NCBI GenBank assembly: GCA_003235605.1
Contig: QJVU01000485.1
Span: forward strand, 1-7,816
Origin: Planctomycetota bacterium
Lineage (GTDB): Bacteria; Planctomycetota; UBA1135; UBA2386
Length of the DNA: 7,816 nucleotides
Reading direction: 5' to 3'
The notes under the pieces: generated by a model
Told to the model about the DNA's origin: nothing
Databases searched by the model: none
The model's input: the letters and a program-made list of their open reading frames with translations, nothing else
Shown: positions 1 to 5,965 of the stretch, in pieces
How the letters are laid out: each line of letters begins with the position of its first letter
Numbering within the stretch: the stretch's first letter is position 1
Translations under genes and position numbers: made by a program

Positions 1-1695
1 AACGGCAGCACCGGGCCGGCGGCGGACGGCCGCATCAAGCCCGATCTCTGCGCCTACTACGACCTGATCATGACCTCGGACCTGACGGGCACCGCGGGCT
101 ACAACACCAGCGGCGACTACTACGCGAGCTTCGGGGGAACCTCCGGAGCGACGCCCATGGTCGCGGGCCACAATGCCCTGGCCATCCAGATGTTCACCGA
201 CGGTCTGTTCAGCCCAAAGCGGGTGGCGAATGGCACGCGGTTCCAGAACCGGCCCCACTTCACCACCCTCAAGGCCCTGCAGATCGCCAACGCTAGCCAG
301 TATCCGTTCACCAGCACCAGCAGCGACAACCGCCGGGAGCACGTGGGCTGGGGCTTCCCCAACCTGAAGTCGATGTACGACAACCGCAGCTTGCACTATG
401 TCGTGGACGAGACCGATGTGCTCACCCAAGGCACGGGCATGTCGTACGTCATCAACGTCAAGAGCGGTCAGCCCGAGCTCAAGGTCAGCATGTGCTACGC
501 GGACCCCAGCGCGAACCCTTCGGCGTCGATCACCAGGATCAACGACCTGACGCTGCGCGTGACCTCGCCGAACAACACCGTGTACTGGGGCAACAACGGC
601 CTGGACCAGGGCAACTACTCGACTGCGGGGGGCAAGCGCAACGAGCGCGACACCGTGGAGAACGTCTTCATCCAGAACCCGGCAGCGGGCAACTGGAAGG
701 TCGAAGTTGCGGCCTACCTGGTGGCCCAGGACTCCCATGTCGAGACTACCACGGTGGATGCCGACTTCGGCTTGGTGGTCAATGGCGGCGTGCTGGTGTC
801 GAAATCGCCGATCACGATCTCCGTGGGCTCCCTGATTGCCTTCGGCAACCCCTGTCCTGGAACCGTCAAGTCGACGGGAGAAGCCTGCGTGGCGAACAAC
901 ACCGGCAACTCCTTCCAGACCCTGAACACCCGGGCCAGCACGGGCTATGCCCTGCAGGTGACCGCTCCGAAAGCGCTGACGGTCACCGGCTTCGACCTGC
1001 GCTGCCAGGCTACGTCCAACAAGACGCTGGCAACCGCCCTCTACCTGCCTGACGCGAACGGAGTGCCCTCGACCCTCGTCGCCAGCGGCAGCATGCAGGT
1101 GACCACGACCATGGACTGGCGGCGGACGACGTTCAACAAGCCGGTACAGATCTCTCAGAACGCCAAGTTCTTCGTGTTCTTCCAGAACGATGCCTCACCC
1201 ATCGCTTGCGCCTTCGACAACAACGGCACCGGTCTCATCTACTACTGGTTGACCAGCGGATGGGCCATGGCAACCACCACGACGTATGCCTGGGAGTTCC
1301 GCGTGAACTGTCCGGGAGGAGTCTTGTCTCCGCTACTGTCCAGCAACGACACGCCAACGCTGGGCCAGAAAACGACCCTCAACCTCAGCCAGGCCCTGCC
1401 CAATACCGCTGTCATCCTGATGGTCGGCACGTCCAACACCGCCTGGGCGGGAGGCAACCTGCCCTTCAGCCTGGCCGGCCTCGGCGGCGGCGCCTGCATG
1501 CTCTACGTTTCCCTGGATGCACTGGTGAGCTACCAGACCGACGCAAACGGTTCTGCCGCTGTCACCCTGCAGGCACCCAACAAGACGACACTGCTGGGTG
1601 CGAAAGCCTATGTGCAGTTTGCCGTGAACGACTCCAAGGCCAACCCCTTCGGCTACGTGACCACCAATGCGGCGACGTTGACGCTCGGCAACTAG
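1..1695 (+). CDS. Secreted subtilisin-like serine protease (S8, KP-43-like), C-terminal part
   Basis: The frame is open from base 1, so the N-terminus, including the catalytic Asp and His, lies outside the window; 564 residues remain. Fragment residues 9-16 read DGRIKPDL, followed by the nucleophile motif GGTSGATPMVAG with the catalytic Ser at about residue 48. In the family this is usually GTSMAxP; here Gly replaces Met. Residues about 150-265 form a beta-rich segment (LKVSMCYADP, NDLTLRVTSP, NPAAGNWKVEV) resembling the C-terminal beta-barrel/P-domain of KP-43-type subtilases. Two further beta-rich modules follow: about 268-440, starting near FGNPCPG with several Cys, and about 441-564, with the alternating Gly/Leu pattern and 'TNAATLTLGN' ending seen in many secreted planctomycete proteins (family recollection, not searched). 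Role: extracellular or envelope endopeptidase; substrate unknown. It ends at TAG, 72 bp before the kinase. The protease call is firm; the module names are inference. Confidence 0.9.
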   Translation, partial: NGSTGPAADGRIKPDLCAYYDLIMTSDLTGTAGYNTSGDYYASFGGTSGATPMVAGHNALAIQMFTDGLFSPKRVANGTRFQNRPHFTTLKALQIANASQYPFTSTSSDNRREHVGWGFPNLKSMYDNRSLHYVVDETDVLTQGTGMSYVINVKSGQPELKVSMCYADPSANPSASITRINDLTLRVTSPNNTVYWGNNGLDQGNYSTAGGKRNERDTVENVFIQNPAAGNWKVEVAAYLVAQDSHVETTTVDADFGLVVNGGVLVSKSPITISVGSLIAFGNPCPGTVKSTGEACVANNTGNSFQTLNTRASTGYALQVTAPKALTVTGFDLRCQATSNKTLATALYLPDANGVPSTLVASGSMQVTTTMDWRRTTFNKPVQISQNAKFFVFFQNDASPIACAFDNNGTGLIYYWLTSGWAMATTTTYAWEFRVNCPGGVLSPLLSSNDTPTLGQKTTLNLSQALPNTAVILMVGTSNTAWAGGNLPFSLAGLGGGACMLYVSLDALVSYQTDANGSAAVTLQAPNKTTLLGAKAYVQFAVNDSKANPFGYVTTNAATLTLGN

Positions 1696-1767
1696 GGGGT
1701 CACGAAGACACCTACCGACCCACCCAGATCGGCGCTACCCTTCTCGGCGAGCGCTACCTTCCGGAGC
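1696..1767. other. Intergenic gap between protease and kinase genes
   Basis: This 72-bp gap separates two co-directional genes. I see no hairpin followed by a T-run and no convincing -35/-10 pair. A GGAG occurs at 1763-1766, but it lies only one base before the kinase ATG and is too close to act as a normal Shine-Dalgarno. The gap has no stop codon in the frame shared by both genes. Co-transcription is possible but unproven. Confidence 0.5.
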
Positions 1768-2775
1768 ATGGCCGAGACAGCCGACACGTCCGACAAGCAG
1801 CACGAGGATCCGCTGATCGGCACCAACCTGGGTGGCTACAAGATCATCGGCGTGCTCGGTCGCGGGGGCTATGCGGTCGTGTACCGGGCCTTGCAGGTCC
1901 AGCTCGACCGCGAGGTCGCCCTCAAGGTGCTGACGGTAGCCAAACAGGAGGCGCTGCCCGCCCAGGTAGAGGCCTTCCTTGGGGAAGCTCGCGCCGCCGC
2001 AGCCCTCAACCATCCCTGCCTGGTGCACGTCCACGACGTCGGGGAGGCGGAGGGACGACACTACCTGTCCATGGAGCTGGTGCCGGGCGGCAATCTGGCC
2101 CGGTATCTGAAGACCCGCGGCCCGATGCCCTGGCGAGAAGCACTGCCGCTGCTCAGGGACGTGGCCCAGGCCCTGCAATGCGCCCACGAACACGGCTTGG
2201 TGCATCGCGACGTGAAGCCGGCGAACATCCTGCTCACCCAATCCGGGCGCGCGAAGCTGGCCGACCTGGGTCTCGCGGGGGAACGCAGCCTCGCGGGGAG
2301 AAAGCAGTACGCTGGCACCGCGGCGTTCATGGCCCCGGAGCAGGTCATGCGGCGCAAGGTGGGCAGGCGCTCCGACCTCTACGCCTTGGGCTGCACTGCC
2401 TACTCGGTGCTGACGGGCAGACCGCCCTTCGACCACCCCTCGAGCAGGCAAATGCTTGCCGCCCACGTGCGCGAGCCGGCTCCATCGATCCGCAGCCAGG
2501 GTGTGAAGGTCCCCCAGGAGCTGGAGCGCTTGGTGAGCCGAATGCTGGCCAAGCTTCCCAAGGACCGCCCCCAAAGCGCCAAGGATGTGGTCGATGCCCT
2601 CGACCGCCTGGAGTCGGGAATGGCACTGCAGCCCACCCGCGCGCTCCGGGCCAAGCGCACGCGCCGCCAGCGCTCCCATTCCAGCTCCGTGCGCTACAGG
2701 ACGTTCGTGGCGGTGGTCTTGTTCCTGATCATCGGTGCTGCCGTCGCCGCGCTGGCCTGGTGGCGTCTCCGGTAG
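1768..2775 (+). CDS. Hanks-type Ser/Thr protein kinase with C-terminal membrane anchor
   Basis: A 335-residue protein kinase that transfers the ATP gamma-phosphate to Ser/Thr of unknown proteins. The domain covers about 24-285: glycine loop LGRGGYAVVY (30-39), VALK with ATP-binding Lys53, C-helix Glu73, catalytic loop HRDVKPANIL (Asp148, Lys150, Asn153), DLG (166-168) in place of DFG, APE (189-191), and SDLYALG with Asp203. DLG is a common bacterial variant, so the enzyme should be active. A basic Arg/Lys/Ser linker (291-311) precedes one transmembrane helix (about 312-331), leaving four residues outside. There is thus no extracellular sensor domain such as PASTA; the kinase would sit on the cytoplasmic membrane face. 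ATG 1768 is the first start in frame after the protease stop and gives a typical disordered N-terminus. It ends 13 bp from the convergent peptidase gene. Confidence 0.95.
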   Translation: MAETADTSDKQHEDPLIGTNLGGYKIIGVLGRGGYAVVYRALQVQLDREVALKVLTVAKQEALPAQVEAFLGEARAAAALNHPCLVHVHDVGEAEGRHYLSMELVPGGNLARYLKTRGPMPWREALPLLRDVAQALQCAHEHGLVHRDVKPANILLTQSGRAKLADLGLAGERSLAGRKQYAGTAAFMAPEQVMRRKVGRRSDLYALGCTAYSVLTGRPPFDHPSSRQMLAAHVREPAPSIRSQGVKVPQELERLVSRMLAKLPKDRPQSAKDVVDALDRLESGMALQPTRALRAKRTRRQRSHSSSVRYRTFVAVVLFLIIGAAVAALAWWRLR

Positions 2776-2788
2776 CCGGTTCCCCGCG

Positions 2789-4720
2789 TCACTTGCCGTC
2801 GTCCGCCTTCTGTCTCCAGGTGTTGTTGCGCCGGTCGACATCGAGGGTCAACCGCTCCGGGTCCACCACGACACTCTGGACGTCGGGCTCGAAGTGGAGG
2901 ATCGCGGCCCGCTTGCCCGAAAGCCAGTGTTGCACCCCGATCTGCTTCGTCTCGGTCCTGCCATCCGCGTAGGTCACCCGCACCTGGGTAGGCCATGTGG
3001 CCTGGCCCCGGTCTTCGATCACGACCTCCGTGCCCTGGTTCTTCTGCTTCACCGACCCCACCGCCTGATCCAGCGTCCAGGTCTCGTAGAACCATGTCCG
3101 GAAGTACCACCCCAGGTCCTGCTTGGCTTCGTTGCTGAAGGTGTTGAAGAAGTCCTGGGGATAGGGGTGCTTGTAGGCCCAGTCAGCGGCGTACTTGCGC
3201 ATCGCCCGAAAGAACACCTCATCCCCCAGCAGGCCACGAAGCTGCTGCAGGACTGCCGCCGGCTTGGCGTAGGAGGCGAAACCATAGTCGCCACGACCGC
3301 CGCCGTAGTGATCTCCGTGGACCATCAGGGACGAGTCCTGGCCCCGGGCCACGCCCTGAAGGTAGCCAGCGCTGCTGATCCGCTGGGAGAGATCGCGGCC
3401 GCGGAAGTCGTTGATCGTCAAGGTGGTGAAGAACGAGGTGAACCCCTCGTCCTGCCAGGCGTGGGCCTTCTCGTTGGATCCCACCAGCATCGGGAACCAC
3501 ATGTGGATGAGCTCGTGGGCCACGACACCGTGTCCGAACATGGGTCCGATGAGCGTCATCATCGGGTACTCCATGCCACCGAAGATGACCCCCTGGCAGG
3601 CGGTCATGTGGGGCCATGGATAGGGGTGGACCATCTTCGACATGTACTCGATGGTGTGGCGGGCCCACTCGGCAGGCCGCGTCGAGACGCGCCCACCGGA
3701 TCTGTGCACGGTGTGGATCATGCAGATGCCGTCCTTGCCTGGTCCGTCGCGGTCCTTGATCACCGCGTGAGTGGCCTCCCACAGGTACCGGTCCGAGGCG
3801 CTGACTGCGACGTCACGGACGTTGTTCGCCACGAAGTGCCAGGTGAGCTTCCCGTTCTTTCCCTTCCGGGTCACCTTGCCGTCCTCCAGATCCTCCTCGG
3901 TGATCACCTGAACCACGTCCCGCTGCTCACGCGCCTTCTTGAGCCGTTCCAGCGCGGTCTTGGTCAGGACCTGGTCTGCATTCTCCAGGATCCCGGTAGC
4001 GCGCACCAACCAGCCCTCGGGGACGGTGAGCTCCAGGTCGTAGTCGCCATAGCCCATGTAGAACTCGGCATTGCTCAGGTACTGCTCCCGCACCCAACCA
4101 GCCACGTCCTCGTGCACGGCGAACTGCGGATACCAGTAGCCGAGGAAGAACACGTGGTGGTTGTCATGGCCCTGGCGGACGGCCCCGATGCCGCCACGAG
4201 CCACCTGGAACTCCCAGTCCATGGAGAGGGTGGCTTTCTCGTCTTGTCGGAGCCTCTTCGGCAACCGCACCGACATGATCGTTCCGCGGACGCTGTAGCC
4301 CCGGCCGCTCAGCTCCTCGCCATCCACCTGCACGTTGTTGACGGTGACACCACCGGTGATCTCGACGAACCGGTTGCGCAGGCTGCCGCTCTTGTAGAGG
4401 TTCTGGCGCAGGTGCACGTACACCGTGCGGACCGAAGCCGGCGACCGGTTGTGGTACGTCATCTCGACATGGCCCTTCACCCGCGCGGTTTCGGGAATCA
4501 GCTCGGCCTTGATCTTGTAGGTCGCGCGGCTGGTCCAGTACGCATTCCCGGGAGCGCCGGTCTCGGTCCTGGTGCCGTTCTCCACGGCGCGCTCCCAGGC
4601 GCGGTCCTTGGGGATGGGATAGGGGATCGGGCGTTCGACCTGGGCCGCTGCCCCGGCGGCACACCAGAGGATCCCACAGGAAACAAGGAAACCGGCAACG
4701 ATGCTGCGTGCAGGGCTCAT
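2789..4720 (-). CDS. Secreted M1-family zinc metallopeptidase (aminopeptidase-like)
   Basis: A 643-residue gluzincin predicted to remove N-terminal residues from peptides outside the cytoplasm. From ATG 4720, residues 1-26 are a signal peptide (MSPAR, hydrophobic core, AAA before Gln27). About 62-310 is the N-terminal beta domain of M1 enzymes. The catalytic domain carries GGMEYP (381-386; family motif GxMEN, with Glu384 expected to bind the substrate amino group), HELIHMW with zinc ligands His402 and His406 and catalytic Glu403, and third ligand Glu425 in WQDEGF, exactly 18 residues after His406. Tyr484 in SYAKP matches the transition-state Tyr. A short beta domain (about 550-630) ends the protein; the long ERAP1-like helical domain is absent. 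A TTG start at 4762 would add 14 residues before the signal peptide and is less likely. No Shine-Dalgarno is visible. Convergent with the kinase gene, divergent from the membrane protein gene. Confidence 0.93.
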   Translation of the reverse strand: MSPARSIVAGFLVSCGILWCAAGAAAQVERPIPYPIPKDRAWERAVENGTRTETGAPGNAYWTSRATYKIKAELIPETARVKGHVEMTYHNRSPASVRTVYVHLRQNLYKSGSLRNRFVEITGGVTVNNVQVDGEELSGRGYSVRGTIMSVRLPKRLRQDEKATLSMDWEFQVARGGIGAVRQGHDNHHVFFLGYWYPQFAVHEDVAGWVREQYLSNAEFYMGYGDYDLELTVPEGWLVRATGILENADQVLTKTALERLKKAREQRDVVQVITEEDLEDGKVTRKGKNGKLTWHFVANNVRDVAVSASDRYLWEATHAVIKDRDGPGKDGICMIHTVHRSGGRVSTRPAEWARHTIEYMSKMVHPYPWPHMTACQGVIFGGMEYPMMTLIGPMFGHGVVAHELIHMWFPMLVGSNEKAHAWQDEGFTSFFTTLTINDFRGRDLSQRISSAGYLQGVARGQDSSLMVHGDHYGGGRGDYGFASYAKPAAVLQQLRGLLGDEVFFRAMRKYAADWAYKHPYPQDFFNTFSNEAKQDLGWYFRTWFYETWTLDQAVGSVKQKNQGTEVVIEDRGQATWPTQVRVTYADGRTETKQIGVQHWLSGKRAAILHFEPDVQSVVVDPERLTLDVDRRNNTWRQKADDGK

Positions 4721-4851
4721 GGGGCGCAGATCGTAGCTATCCCCGCCCGCCCTGACCACCAAGACGCCACTCCACCGACACCTCCGCCGCGGAACGGGTG
4801 TCGCCCAACCCGCGTTTCCAGGGCTAAGATGGTGGTCCCGCGAATCGTCTT
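4721..4851. promoter_or_regulatory. Divergent intergenic region, candidate promoters
   Basis: This 131-bp region separates two divergently transcribed genes and must hold both promoters. On the plus strand TAAGAT at 4825-4830, preceded by GGGC, could be a -10 box about 21 bp before the GTG start. On the minus strand TACGAT lies nine bases before the ATG at 4720, a spacing that would give an almost leaderless mRNA and would fit the lack of a Shine-Dalgarno. Neither has a clear -35 partner at 16-18 bp, so these are weak candidates from base patterns only. Confidence 0.3.
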
Positions 4852-5874
4852 GTGACGCCCACCCAGGTCAATCACCTGAACATCGGACTCATGGTCGCCT
4901 CGATGGTGGCTGCCTTCGTGCTGCCATTCGAGCTCTTCCTGATCTCCTATGCCGTCCTGGGCCCGCTCCACTATCTGACCGAGCTGTCCTGGCTGCATGA
5001 CCGGGGCTACTTCGCCAACCACAAGAGCGAGTGTGTGGGCCTGGCAGTGATCGTGGTGCTGTCGTTGCTCGGCTCCGGCTACTACCCGGCCGCGACCGTG
5101 CCGGTCCTGCGGTCCTGGAGCCCGGAGATGTCGGTGTTGGGGCTCGGGCTTGCGCTGATTGCCGTGTTGGCGCGAACGAAGCGCGCACGGTGGATCAGCC
5201 TCGCATGCCTGGCGGGTGTCGCCGCCTACGCCCACTGGCTCAACCAGGCGCCCGGAGTGGAGAGGAGGTTCCTGACCCTCTACGAGGTGATCTGCAACAT
5301 CTACCTCACGACCATCATTCATGTCTTCGTGTTCACCGGGGCCTTTGTCCTGTTCGGCGCACTGAAGAGCAACAGCCGCTCCGGTCTGGTGTCGTTCTGG
5401 GTGTTCCTCGGCTGTGCCGCCGCGTGTCTGTTCGCTCCCTCCACCAGCGCACCCGAGGTGAGCGACTACACGGTCAATGCCTACAAGATGACCTCCGAGC
5501 CGTTGCTTGCCTATCTGGTCCTCCACTTGCCGTTCTACGATCCACTCGCCCACCCCGACGAGGTGTTCAAGGCGCCGGCGGCAATCCAGGTCGGGCGGTT
5601 CATCGCCTGGGCCTACACCTACCACTACCTGAACTGGTTCTCGAAGACTTCCATCATCAAGTGGCACGAGGTTCCCAGGTGGCGCTTCGTGGCAGTGGCG
5701 GTGATCTGGATCGCCTCCCTGGGTCTCTATTACCGCGACTATCAAGATGGTCTGCGTTGGCTCCTGCTGTTGAGCCTCCTGCACGTCTTCATGGAGTTCC
5801 CCCTGAACTGGCGGAGCTTCATGGGCATCGGCAGCGAGCTCATGGGCCGAGTCCGTCGCTACGCATCCAGCTGA
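4852..5874 (+). CDS. Polytopic membrane protein of unknown function, histidine-rich
   Basis: I cannot assign a function to this 340-residue protein. It has roughly eight to ten hydrophobic segments, near 11-37, 62-79, 92-107, 113-128, 145-170, 180-195, 213-228, 245-260, 277-294 and 301-318. Polar and His-containing motifs sit at membrane edges: VLGPLHYLTELSWLHDRGYF (35-54; His40, His49, Asp50), LVLHLPFYDP (222-231; His225), YTYHYLNWFSKT (255-266; His258), KWHE (270-273; His272) and LLHVFMEFPLNW (309-320; His311). The GPLHYLTE..WLHDR and YHYLNWFSKT patterns feel like a conserved uncharacterised family, from memory only. Clustered His in a multispan protein suggests a metal-binding membrane oxygenase or hydroxylase (Brp/Blh-like or desaturase-like), but no diagnostic motif proves it. 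GTG 4852 is the first start after an in-frame TAA at 4825; ATG 4891 is an alternative that shortens the product by 13 residues. Its TGA stop abuts the tandem repeat. Confidence 0.85.
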   Translation: MTPTQVNHLNIGLMVASMVAAFVLPFELFLISYAVLGPLHYLTELSWLHDRGYFANHKSECVGLAVIVVLSLLGSGYYPAATVPVLRSWSPEMSVLGLGLALIAVLARTKRARWISLACLAGVAAYAHWLNQAPGVERRFLTLYEVICNIYLTTIIHVFVFTGAFVLFGALKSNSRSGLVSFWVFLGCAAACLFAPSTSAPEVSDYTVNAYKMTSEPLLAYLVLHLPFYDPLAHPDEVFKAPAAIQVGRFIAWAYTYHYLNWFSKTSIIKWHEVPRWRFVAVAVIWIASLGLYYRDYQDGLRWLLLLSLLHVFMEFPLNWRSFMGIGSELMGRVRRYASS

Positions 5875-5880
5875 TCCACC

Positions 5881-5940
5881 CGCTGCTGGATCGCCCGCTG
5901 CTGGATCGCCCGCTCCTGGATCGCCCGGTGCAGGATCGCA
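5881..5940. repeat. 15-bp tandem repeat, four copies, each with GATC
   Basis: Four adjacent 15-base units: two perfect copies of CGCTGCTGGATCGCC (5881-5895 and 5896-5910), one with a single change (5911-5925), and one diverged (5926-5940, CGGTGCAGGATCGCA). A decayed fifth unit may follow at 5941-5955. GATC recurs at 5889, 5904, 5919 and 5934, exactly 15 bases apart; another GATC at 5873 overlaps the stop codon of the membrane protein gene. The array fills most of the 91-bp gap between two convergent genes and is in neither coding sequence. I see no strong hairpin or T-tract that would make it a terminator. It is probably a slippage-derived minisatellite. Confidence 0.9.
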
Positions 5941-5965
5941 GGGTGCAGGCCCTTCCAACGCCCTT

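Noticed and set aside
1693..1768. Protease and kinase share a frame with only one TAG between them (24 sense codons), hinting at read-through fusion
   Set aside because: A shared frame is a one-in-three chance and short stop-free gaps are common at high GC. A secreted protease fused to a cytoplasmic kinase makes no topological sense.
1206..2972. 588-codon open frame overlapping the protease end and the whole kinase
   Set aside because: Arg/Gly/Pro-rich shadow in another frame of two well-supported genes.
4676..4687. LVSC lipobox (residues 12-15) in the M1 peptidase signal peptide
   Set aside because: The hydrophobic stretch before it is too short and the hydrophobic core continues past the Cys. 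Ordinary signal peptidase cleavage after AAA fits better.
2735..4855. 706-codon plus-strand open frame antisense to the M1 peptidase
   Set aside because: The minus strand carries every M1 catalytic motif, while the antisense translation is low-complexity with no domain. Long antisense frames are normal in GC-rich DNA.
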